A program made the translations under genes and the position numbers. From assembly GCA_947441875.1 (NCBI GenBank), contig CANEUR010000029.1:1-9308 (forward strand): DNA of 9,308 nt, in the 5' to 3' direction. Below the pieces are notes generated by a model that saw only the letters and a list, made by a program, of their open reading frames with translations, did no database searches and was not told the DNA's origin. Below, one piece after another: positions 1-6,332 of the stretch. Each line of letters opens with the position of its first letter. Within the stretch, counting starts at the first letter, position 1. The stretch comes from Rickettsiales bacterium (GTDB lineage: Bacteria > Pseudomonadota > Alphaproteobacteria > Rickettsiales > UBA1997).

Positions 1-423
1 TGGGGGAATTTATAGTCAAGCTGGAACTCCAAGCATCTTTTTAAGTTGTGTTCTGCTATTTTAACATGGGGGAATTTATAGTCAAGCTGGAACTCTACTT
101 TATCTTTTAACTCGCAGTATGTAATTTTAACATGGGGGAATTTATAGTCAAGCTGGAACATGTAACTGGTTTAATTCGGGACATGATTTATTTTAACATG
201 GGGGAATTTATAGTCAAGCTGGAACAGATACTACAAGCAATAAGATTGAAAAAGATTTTAACATGGGGGAATTTATAGTCAAGCTGGAACAAAATTGTTA
301 TGAGTTTTATAATAGCTTATATTTTAACATGGGGGAATTTATAGTCAAGCTGGAACTCATCAAGCTGGGTAAGTCTATCATAATCAAATTTTAACATGGG
401 GGAATTTATAGTCAAGCTGGAAT
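1..423 (-). CRISPR. CRISPR array, type II-C-like, 7 repeats (first cut by window edge), 6 spacers
   Basis: The repeat is 36 bp; on the plus strand it begins ATTTTAACATGGGGG and ends TCAAGCTGGAAC. Copies lie at 1-27 (last 27 bases only), 58-93, 124-159, 190-225, 255-290, 321-356 and 388-423. All visible copies are identical except the last, whose final C is T. Spacers are 28-57, 94-123, 160-189, 226-254, 291-320 and 357-387 (30, 30, 30, 29, 30 and 31 bp) and are unrelated to one another. A 36-bp repeat with ~30-bp spacers fits Cas9 systems. Read on the minus strand the repeat starts GTTCCAGC and ends TTAAAAT, like the type II-C repeats of Neisseria and Campylobacter jejuni; aligned by eye to the C. 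jejuni repeat as I remember it, about 22 of 36 positions agree. Transcription is therefore inferred to run on the minus strand, away from trpD. The array continues past the left edge. No cas gene or tracrRNA is in the window, so the subtype is inferred from the repeat alone. Confidence 0.97.
388..415 (-). promoter_or_regulatory. Repeat-embedded sigma-70-like promoter (terminal repeat; same in every full repeat)
   Basis: On the minus strand the repeat reads TTGACT (-35, 5 of 6 to consensus; here 410-415), a 16-nt spacer, then TAAAAT (-10, 5 of 6; 388-393) preceded by TG one base upstream, giving the extended -10 TGTTAAAAT. The -10 box is exactly the 3' end of the repeat, so a transcript would start about 7 nt into the adjoining spacer and carry about 24 nt of spacer followed by the next repeat. 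The same elements recur at 58-85, 124-151, 190-217, 255-282 and 321-348. This mirrors the promoter-per-repeat arrangement described for type II-C arrays of Neisseria meningitidis. The terminal copy has no spacer upstream of it, so it can only serve as a promoter for spacer 357-387. The boxes are seen in sequence; activity is inferred. Confidence 0.7.
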
Positions 424-477
424 GCTTGTGATACAACATTCCCTTAATAAAAAGATTGTGTTTGGAATGTAAAATTG
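424..477. other. Gap between trpD stop and CRISPR array, weak inverted repeat
   Basis: This 54-bp AT-rich stretch holds no ORF. It contains a 7-bp perfect inverted repeat, ACATTCC at 436-442 and GGAATGT at 464-470, around a 21-nt loop. The loop is long and no T-run follows the stem on the minus strand, so it is not a convincing intrinsic terminator for trpD. The 7-mer TGGAATG occurs both at the end of the last repeat (418-424) and at 463-469, which may be chance. No anti-repeat (tracrRNA) is seen here. Relative to the inferred minus-strand array transcription this stretch lies upstream of the first repeat. Confidence 0.5.
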
Positions 478-1494
478 CTATAAACTAAATTTTTGTAATT
501 TTTGCAATACTAATTGGGCTTTTTTATTATCTAAACTTTCGGTAACGATTTCTTTTGCTTCTTGAAAATTTAGTTTTGGCTTAATTACTTGCAAAGCATA
601 AATAGAATTTAGCACTACAATATCGCGATAAGCAGAATGTTCGCCAGCAAGCAATTTTAATAAAGCAGAGGCATTATAAACAGGATCTTTTCCTTGTATT
701 TGTGAAATATCAACCAGATTAAAACCAAGATCTTGTGGCTGAATAATTTGGCAAGGTAAAATATGAGGTTTTTGATATTGCCATAAAAAAGAATGGCAAG
801 TTGTACTGATTTCATCAAGACCATTAGTTGCAGAAACTATACTTACCACTTGATGTTGCTGATTATTAGCGATAACTTGTAGCATTTTATGGGCGATACT
901 ATGTTTTGCAACTCCAATTAGTTGATAAGCTGGTTGTAAAGGGTTAAGCAGTGGGCCTAAAAAATTAAAAATGGTGGGCTGATTAATTTCGGCTCGAACA
1001 TCGGCGATTTTAGCTAAAATTGGATGAAAATAAGGGGCATAAACAAAGCATAAGTTAGTTTCAAGTAGCATTTCTTCGATAATGTGTGAGGAGGTGGTAA
1101 ATGATAACTTTAGTTGTGAAAAAATATCTGCTGAACCGCTTTTTGAAGAAATAGCTTTATTGCCGTGTTTGGCAACTTTAATGCCTGTTCCGGCTAACAC
1201 AAAAGCTACTGCGGTAGAAATGTTTAAAGTGTTTAGTTTGTCGCCTCCTGTGCCACAAATATCGATTAGTTGGCTTGCAAGTTGCCGATTTATTTGAGGC
1301 TTAATAGCTTGCTTTTGCAACGAATTAATAGCACCAGATATTGCATTTACTGGTAAATCAGCTAAATTAAGATTTAATAAAAAATCGGTTATTTGAGCTT
1401 TAGTGTATCGATTATTAAAAATATCATCAAAAATTTTAACAAACTGTTCGGTGGTAATATTGTTAATATTGAGGTAATTTTGAAGAATAGACAT
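478..1494 (-). CDS. trpD: Anthranilate phosphoribosyltransferase
   Basis: TrpD transfers the phosphoribosyl group of PRPP to anthranilate, giving phosphoribosylanthranilate, the second committed step of tryptophan synthesis in the cytosol. The 338-aa length is normal for the stand-alone enzyme. The PRPP- and Mg-binding signatures are in order: GTGGD at residues 81-85, NIST at 91-94, KHGN at 109-112 and SSKSGSAD at 116-123, followed by RAEINQPTIFNFLGPLLNP, which matches the family's anthranilate-site and GPLLNP region, and the conserved GLDEIS segment. The start is ATG at 1494, 9 nt after the trpG stop; the stop is TAG. No Shine-Dalgarno sequence precedes it. Together with trpG upstream it forms a trpGD pair; trpE, trpC, trpB and trpA are not in the window. 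It is the last gene of the tight minus-strand gene run and is followed 54 bp later by the CRISPR array. Confidence 0.95.
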   Translation of the reverse strand: MSILQNYLNINNITTEQFVKIFDDIFNNRYTKAQITDFLLNLNLADLPVNAISGAINSLQKQAIKPQINRQLASQLIDICGTGGDKLNTLNISTAVAFVLAGTGIKVAKHGNKAISSKSGSADIFSQLKLSFTTSSHIIEEMLLETNLCFVYAPYFHPILAKIADVRAEINQPTIFNFLGPLLNPLQPAYQLIGVAKHSIAHKMLQVIANNQQHQVVSIVSATNGLDEISTTCHSFLWQYQKPHILPCQIIQPQDLGFNLVDISQIQGKDPVYNASALLKLLAGEHSAYRDIVVLNSIYALQVIKPKLNFQEAKEIVTESLDNKKAQLVLQKLQKFSL

Positions 1495-1503
1495 TTAGCA
1501 AAA

Positions 1504-2076
1504 TTATTTTTTAACCATGGAAATAAAGTTTTTAATAATTTGCAAGCCATTTTCAGTGGCGATAGATTCTGGATGAAACTGCACTCCGTAAATTTTTTTT
1601 TCATCATCGGCAATTGCCATAATAGTTTCTTCGGCAGTATGAGCGATAATTTTTAGATTACTTGGGCAAGATGCTGATTCGATAATTAAAGAATGATAGC
1701 GAGTAGCGGAAAAAGGGTAGGGCATATCAAAGAAAAGCGGATGTTTATTATGATAGATATTGCTTACTTTGCCATGCATTGGTTGGTGTTTTATGATTTT
1801 GCCGCCAAAAGCCTGCCCAATAGTTTGATGACCGAGGCAAACTCCAAAAATTGGTATTTTTCCTGCAAAGTTTTTTATTGTGTCAAGGCAAATTCCAGCT
1901 TCGTTGGGAGTGCATGGGCCAGGCGATAAAATGATTGCCGAAGGATTTATTTTATTGATTTCGGCTATGCTGATTTTATCATTGCGTACAACCTCAACTG
2001 TTTTTATGCCTGATTGCAAAAAATAATGGTAGAGATTGTAAGTAAAACTATCGTAATTATCGATTAATAAAAACAT
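1504..2076 (-). CDS. trpG: Anthranilate synthase component II (glutamine amidotransferase)
   Basis: This is a class I glutamine amidotransferase of 190 aa, the usual length of free-standing TrpG/PabA. It hydrolyses glutamine and passes ammonia to the chorismate-using partner (TrpE), producing anthranilate. The family start LLIDNYDSFTYNL is present at residues 3-15, followed by the oxyanion-region SPGPCTPNEAG at 51-61. The triad is visible: nucleophile Cys80 in GVCLGHQ, with His168 and Glu170 in QFHPE. Sequence alone does not separate TrpG from PabA (folate synthesis), and some bacteria use one protein for both; the adjoining trpD favours TrpG. The start is ATG at 2076, one base after the gatA stop and too close for a separate promoter. 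No partner trpE or pabB is in the window. Confidence 0.9.
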   Translation of the reverse strand: MFLLIDNYDSFTYNLYHYFLQSGIKTVEVVRNDKISIAEINKINPSAIILSPGPCTPNEAGICLDTIKNFAGKIPIFGVCLGHQTIGQAFGGKIIKHQPMHGKVSNIYHNKHPLFFDMPYPFSATRYHSLIIESASCPSNLKIIAHTAEETIMAIADDEKKIYGVQFHPESIATENGLQIIKNFISMVKK

Positions 2077-2077
2077 A

Positions 2078-3541
2078 TTAGTTTAAGTTAGAGTTTTGCT
2101 CGATTGCCAAAGCAATATTAAAAGCGGTTTGCTCATCGAAATGAGAAGTGATAATTTGTAAGCCAAGCGGTAAATTGTTGCTATCTAAACCAGCGGGCAC
2201 TGATATAGCAGGTAAGCCAGCCAAATTTGCAGGAACGGTAAAAATATCGTTGAGATAAATTTGGATAGGATCAAAATTAGCCATATCGCTAAAGCTAAAA
2301 GCCGGATTTGGTGTAGATGGCGTTAAGATGGCATCTACTTTAGTAAAAGCTTGTAAAAAATCTTGCAAAATTAACCGACGCACTTGTTGTGCTTTTTTAT
2401 AGTAAGCATCGTAATAACCAGAAGAAAGAGCGAAAGTGCCAATAATGATTCGTTTTTTTACTTCATGGCCAAAGCCTTCGGCTCTAGAGTGTTTGTAGAG
2501 TTCATCAAGTGAGATATTGGTTTTGTTGGTTCTATGGCCATAGCGAACACCATCAAATCGTGCTAAATTTGAAGAACATTCGGCGGGGGCTATAACATAA
2601 TAAACGGCTGCCGCATAAGCAGTGTGAGGAAGGGAAATATCAATAATTTCTGCTCCGTTATTTTTAACAATTTCAATGCCTTTTTGCCATAATTTTTCGA
2701 TTTCGGTAGGTAGATTATTTAGGCGATATTCTTTAGGAATGCCAATTTTTTTGCCAGATAAATTAGCATTTAGCAAAGATTCAAAATTTGGCACTGCAAT
2801 ATTTACAGAGGTGGAATCTTTACTATCAAAACCAGAGATAATTCTCTGTACCAAAGCGGCATCATAAACATTTTTAGCAAAAATACCGGCTTGATCAAGT
2901 GAGCTAGCAAAAGCTATCATGCCATAGCGAGAGCATCGACCATAAGTTGGCTTGATGCCTACAATGTTGGTAAAAGAAGCGGGTTGACGAATAGAGCCCC
3001 CAGTATCAGAGCCAGTTGCTGCTAAACATAAATTGGCCGCAACTGCACAAGCCGAACCGCCAGAAGAACCGCCAGCGGTAAGGGGTTGGTTAGGATCTTG
3101 TTTGGAGCGATAAGGATTGATAGTTTTGCCAAAATAAGAAGTGGTGGTGGTTGAGCCCATGGCAAATTCATCGAGATTGGTTTTGCCTAAAAAAATTGCT
3201 CCAGCATCAAGAAGTTTTTGAGTTACACTTGATTCGTAAGGAGGAATAAAATTTTCAAGCATTTTTGAACCGCAAGTGGTTTTTAAGTTTTTGGTGCAGA
3301 ATAAATCTTTGATGGCAACAGGAATTCCTTGTAGTGGCAAGGCTTGTTGTTTGTTGATTTTTTCATCGGCTAATTTTGCGTGTTTTAAGCTTTCTTCAAA
3401 ATTAGTGGTGATATAGGCATTAAGATGGGTGTTATTTTCGATGTTTTTAATGTAGGCAGAAACAACCTCTGTTGCTGAGAATTGTTTGTTTTTAAGACCT
3501 GAAATAGTTTGTTGCAAGGTGAGTTTAGTAATATCGCTCAT
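2078..3541 (-). CDS. gatA: Asp-tRNA(Asn)/Glu-tRNA(Gln) amidotransferase subunit A
   Basis: GatA is the glutaminase subunit of the GatCAB transamidosome: it releases ammonia from glutamine for GatB to amidate Glu-tRNA(Gln) and/or Asp-tRNA(Asn). The 487-aa protein has the amidase-signature Ser-cisSer-Lys triad: Lys78 in VAIKDLFCT, cis-Ser159 in GGSSGGS and nucleophile Ser183 in GSDTGGSIRQP, with the 24-residue spacing between the serines usual for amidase-signature enzymes. GatA-specific stretches such as YGRCSRYGM, FASSLDQAG, YVIAPAECSSNLARFDGVRYG and YLNDIFTVPANLAGLPA separate it from other amidases. The start is ATG at 3541, 11 nt after the upstream gene, without a visible ribosome-binding site. 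gatC and gatB, often adjacent in bacteria, are absent here and must be elsewhere if the complex is complete. It is followed directly by trpG. Confidence 0.96.
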   Translation of the reverse strand: MSDITKLTLQQTISGLKNKQFSATEVVSAYIKNIENNTHLNAYITTNFEESLKHAKLADEKINKQQALPLQGIPVAIKDLFCTKNLKTTCGSKMLENFIPPYESSVTQKLLDAGAIFLGKTNLDEFAMGSTTTTSYFGKTINPYRSKQDPNQPLTAGGSSGGSACAVAANLCLAATGSDTGGSIRQPASFTNIVGIKPTYGRCSRYGMIAFASSLDQAGIFAKNVYDAALVQRIISGFDSKDSTSVNIAVPNFESLLNANLSGKKIGIPKEYRLNNLPTEIEKLWQKGIEIVKNNGAEIIDISLPHTAYAAAVYYVIAPAECSSNLARFDGVRYGHRTNKTNISLDELYKHSRAEGFGHEVKKRIIIGTFALSSGYYDAYYKKAQQVRRLILQDFLQAFTKVDAILTPSTPNPAFSFSDMANFDPIQIYLNDIFTVPANLAGLPAISVPAGLDSNNLPLGLQIITSHFDEQTAFNIALAIEQNSNLN

Positions 3542-3552
3542 AGTAAATAAGA

Positions 3553-4104
3553 TTATTTTTCAAAATTTTCGGTTAATAATTTTTCGGCCCTCATTAAAAC
3601 TTTTTCAGCGGTGATTTTGGCTGTTTTAATCTCGGCTAAGGTAGTTGGTTTTTGTGTTCCATCGGCAGAAATAATGCTGGTTTTATTGGCAGAGGCTTGC
3701 ATTATTTGTAACATTTTTTGTTCGAGGTTGTTAATATTTTGTATTTCGGATGATTTTATTTGGGGATTGTTGGTAAATTCTTGGCGAAGTTGAGCGATAA
3801 TTGCTTTGCCATCAGGGCAAGAAGACACAACTGAAGATAAATAAGATTCTTCGGCACATTGCCAAATTTTTTGATTAATTAATACAATGGCAAGAAAAAT
3901 TCTTTTTGCCTGCTGTATGATAGGCTTTCTTTCTTGAGGAGTGGTTGCTCCAATTTTTTGCCAAAATAAATTATATTCATTTAAATCAACCGCCCGATCG
4001 CTAACCATTATTTCGGCTAAAATTAACGAAGGTGGCGAATTAATTTGTGAAAAAACTAAATTTGGCAACAAAAAAAGCAATAAGCTAAAAACAATTTGTT
4101 TCAT
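3553..4104 (-). CDS. Predicted secreted protein of unknown function
   Basis: I do not recognise this 183-aa protein. It begins with a clear Sec signal peptide: Lys2, a hydrophobic core at residues 4-18, and a plausible cleavage after Ser19 (V-F-S/Q, small residues at -3 and -1). No lipobox Cys is present, so it is probably periplasmic or secreted. The mature part looks largely helical and has exactly two cysteines, Cys83 and Cys96, in WQCAEES and SSCPDG, which could form a single disulfide in an oxidising compartment. The C-terminal third is rich in Lys, Ala, Thr and Glu. There is no other membrane segment. Its ATG overlaps the stop of the upstream glycosyltransferase (ATGA, 4-nt overlap), implying translational coupling, and gatA follows after 11 nt. 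Position suggests, but does not prove, a cell-envelope role. Confidence 0.85.
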   Translation of the reverse strand: MKQIVFSLLLFLLPNLVFSQINSPPSLILAEIMVSDRAVDLNEYNLFWQKIGATTPQERKPIIQQAKRIFLAIVLINQKIWQCAEESYLSSVVSSCPDGKAIIAQLRQEFTNNPQIKSSEIQNINNLEQKMLQIMQASANKTSIISADGTQKPTTLAEIKTAKITAEKVLMRAEKLLTENFEK

Positions 4105-5165
4105 AAAGGGTAAATTTTACTAATTATGCTTTGTAAATTTTCTTGTAGGCAATCAAAAGAAAACCTACTATAAAGCCTATTTTTACTATTAAAAACCAAA
4201 TCTTGTAGTAATTTTGGATTTTCTAGTAAAGAAATAATATGTTGGCTAAATTGTAATGCAATGGGTTTATTAAAATCAACAAATAAAGCAGATTGTTTAT
4301 CAAAAATAGTATTGGCACCATCGGTGTTGGTAGTAATAACTGGCTTGCCATATTTTATTGCTTCTAGCATTACTAAACCAAAGGTTTCTCGAATTGAAGG
4401 CATTAAAAAAATATCGATACTAGAAAAAAAATCGTTAGGTTTGCACCAATCTAAAAAAAGTACTTGCTTCTCTACATTTAAATTTTTAGCTAATTGTTGG
4501 AGTTTCGATTTTTCAGAGCCGCTACCTGCAATATGTAGTAAAAATTTTTTTTGTGGATAATTTATTTGAAGATTTTGCAGAGTTTCTATGGTAATAGTAA
4601 TATTTTTTTCAAGGCAGAGTCGAGTCATGGTGCCAAGTATGATGGTGTTTTTATTAACTAAATTAGGATCTTGCCACTGATAATGATGGTTGCTTAAATC
4701 AAGCGCATTAGGCATAATAAAGCTGTTATTTGCAGTTCGATTGGCATCGATGGTTTTAAAAAAAATTTGTTTATTTACTGAAAAAATAAAATCGGCAACT
4801 AATGATCGCTTGATGTTATAGCTATGATTAACGGCAAGCAAAAATATTTTTTTAGTTTTGATGGTGGCAATAGCTTTATAAGCAATAGAAATAGCTTTAC
4901 TATTATGAGCGATAACAATTTTAACATTTTGTTTTAGTAAGAATTTTCTTAAGCTTAAAATTAAGAATAAATCATAGTAGCCAAAGCGATGTTTGGCTTT
5001 TTTAATCGCAATATTAAAAGTGGAAAGTTGCGAAAAATAAGGAGCATCATTTCGAACAAAAGCACAAACAGGATAGTTAAGTTTTTGCAGTATTTTTATG
5101 TAATCGATAAAAACCTGCTCGGCGCCGCCATTTTGTGAAGTGAGAATGATATTGGCGATAGTCAT
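4101..5165 (-). CDS. GT4-family glycosyltransferase (second of a tandem pair)
   Basis: This 354-aa protein has the GT-B fold layout of the GT4 family (COG0438). The N-terminal domain has a glycine-rich acceptor-side loop at NGGAE, residues 12-16. The C-terminal nucleotide-sugar domain has the start GTMTRLCLEKN (residues 178-188, with Arg182 and Lys187), the GSGSEKSKL turn at 214-222, and the EX7E motif Glu260-Glu268 in RETFGLVMLEA, followed by GKPVITTNTDG. There is no signal peptide or membrane helix, so it likely works at the inner face of the membrane on a lipid-linked acceptor, for instance LPS core or O-chain. Donor and acceptor sugars cannot be read from sequence. The start is ATG at 5165, one base after the preceding glycosyltransferase, and the stop TGA overlaps the next start, so the three genes appear coupled. 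Confidence 0.9.
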   Translation of the reverse strand: MTIANIILTSQNGGAEQVFIDYIKILQKLNYPVCAFVRNDAPYFSQLSTFNIAIKKAKHRFGYYDLFLILSLRKFLLKQNVKIVIAHNSKAISIAYKAIATIKTKKIFLLAVNHSYNIKRSLVADFIFSVNKQIFFKTIDANRTANNSFIMPNALDLSNHHYQWQDPNLVNKNTIILGTMTRLCLEKNITITIETLQNLQINYPQKKFLLHIAGSGSEKSKLQQLAKNLNVEKQVLFLDWCKPNDFFSSIDIFLMPSIRETFGLVMLEAIKYGKPVITTNTDGANTIFDKQSALFVDFNKPIALQFSQHIISLLENPKLLQDLVFNSKNRLYSRFSFDCLQENLQSIISKIYPL

Positions 5166-5166
5166 T

Positions 5167-6327
5167 TTATTTTTCTAACAGACATTCTTGATAAAATTGC
5201 CAAGTTTTATCACACATTAATTTATTAGAAAAATTTTGCTGAATATGGATTCTGCCAGCACTACCGATTTTATCAATCTCTTCTTTTGGCATTTCAAGTA
5301 GTTTATCGATAATACTGGCAAGTTGTGAAACATTATTTGGTTCAACCAAAAAACCAGTTTGATTATCAATGATAGTTTCAAGAGAACCACCGATGTTGGT
5401 TGCTATAATTGGTTTTGCCGAAGCTTGTGCCTCGATAGCAACTCTACCAAAAGCCTCAGATCTTATACTTGGGGCAACCACAAAATGAGCAAGTTGATAA
5501 GCAACAGACATATCTTTGCAAACACCTACCAAGCAAACTTTACCAGCTAGATTTTTTTCGATGATTTTATATTCGAGTTTATCGCGAAATTTTTCATGCC
5601 CGTGAGCAGAGCCAACCAGCACACAGAAAAAATCGTTTTTAACCTGCAATAAAGCATCTAGCAAAAAATCGTGACCTTTCCAAGAGGTAATTCGAGCAGG
5701 CATTAAGATAATTTTTTTATCTTCGGGTAAATTCCATTTTTTAATGAGATCGATAATGCGATTTTTAGAAACTTTAGCAGGGTTAAAATAATCGAGATCG
5801 GCTCCTCTTTGAATAACTGTGATTTTGTGGGCTAAACTAGAATTGTAGTTTTGTAAAATATAACTTTTGATGCAATTTGAAACAGCAATAATTTTATGAG
5901 CTTGCAACATAATGGCATTATATTTTTTTTTCAATGAAAATAGTTGCCAAAACAAAAAGTGTAAAGAATAAAAACCATGCACGGTAGAAACTAATTTAGT
6001 TTTAGTTTTTTTGCAAGCATAATAAGCGCTCCACATTGGAGCTCTAGAACGAACATGAACAATATCAACTTGATGTTCTTTGATGATGTTGATGATTTTT
6101 TGGTAATTTTTAAACAATTGAAATGGATTTTTACTGTTTAAATTTAATTTGATATGCAGAATTTTTTCTTCTTGTAGTTCGTAGCATAAAATACCACCTG
6201 CAGAGGCAACAATTGGAGTTGCTTGATTTTTTTTAAGATGTTTGGCTATGTCAATAACCCCTCTTTCAACTCCGCCATTTTCAAGGGCAGGAAGTATTTG
6301 TAAAATAACAGGTGAATTTTGAGACAT
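5167..6327 (-). CDS. GT4-family glycosyltransferase, alphaproteobacterial LPS-type
   Basis: A 386-aa GT-B glycosyltransferase of family GT4. The N-terminal domain has ILPALENGGVERG (ending at residue 23), a form I associate with a GT4 protein conserved in alphaproteobacteria, along with VDIVHVRSRAPMWSA (residues 87-101). The C-terminal domain has ARITSWKGHD with the donor-phosphate-binding Arg212 and Lys217, and the EX7E pair Glu291-Glu299 in SEAFGRVAIEA, followed by KPIIATNIGGSLE. The likely role is transfer of a sugar from a nucleotide-sugar donor to an envelope glycan such as LPS core; the substrate is not determined. I chose ATG at 6327, which starts MSQNSPV, 5 nt after the purA stop; an in-frame TTG at 6339 would overlap purA and is less likely. 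It shares the family motifs with the next gene but is clearly divergent from it, so the pair is not a recent duplication. Confidence 0.92.
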   Translation of the reverse strand: MSQNSPVILQILPALENGGVERGVIDIAKHLKKNQATPIVASAGGILCYELQEEKILHIKLNLNSKNPFQLFKNYQKIINIIKEHQVDIVHVRSRAPMWSAYYACKKTKTKLVSTVHGFYSLHFLFWQLFSLKKKYNAIMLQAHKIIAVSNCIKSYILQNYNSSLAHKITVIQRGADLDYFNPAKVSKNRIIDLIKKWNLPEDKKIILMPARITSWKGHDFLLDALLQVKNDFFCVLVGSAHGHEKFRDKLEYKIIEKNLAGKVCLVGVCKDMSVAYQLAHFVVAPSIRSEAFGRVAIEAQASAKPIIATNIGGSLETIIDNQTGFLVEPNNVSQLASIIDKLLEMPKEEIDKIGSAGRIHIQQNFSNKLMCDKTWQFYQECLLEK

Positions 6328-6332
6328 AATTT

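Noticed and set aside
1..423. Type V (Cas12) or type I array
   Set aside because: The repeat has no GTAGAT-type end as in Cas12a repeats, type I repeats are usually shorter (28-32 bp) with a clear hairpin, and the ends match type II-C repeats instead.
436..470. Intrinsic terminator between trpD and the CRISPR array
   Set aside because: The 7-bp stem has a 21-nt loop, is not GC-rich and has no T-run after it on the minus strand.
424..477. tracrRNA next to the array
   Set aside because: No segment complementary to the GTTCCAGCTTGAC handle is present in this gap; the only other AAGCTGG matches (such as near 907) are short and inside trpD.
1082..1297. Plus-strand open frame of about 70 codons inside trpD
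   Set aside because: It lies wholly opposite the conserved PRPP-binding part of trpD, and its translation resembles no protein family. It is a shadow frame, as are the other plus-strand frames in the window.
4101..4104. TGA read as tryptophan (alternative genetic code)
   Set aside because: The TGA cleanly ends the glycosyltransferase at a normal length and overlaps the ATG of the next gene, and tryptophans in all genes use TGG.
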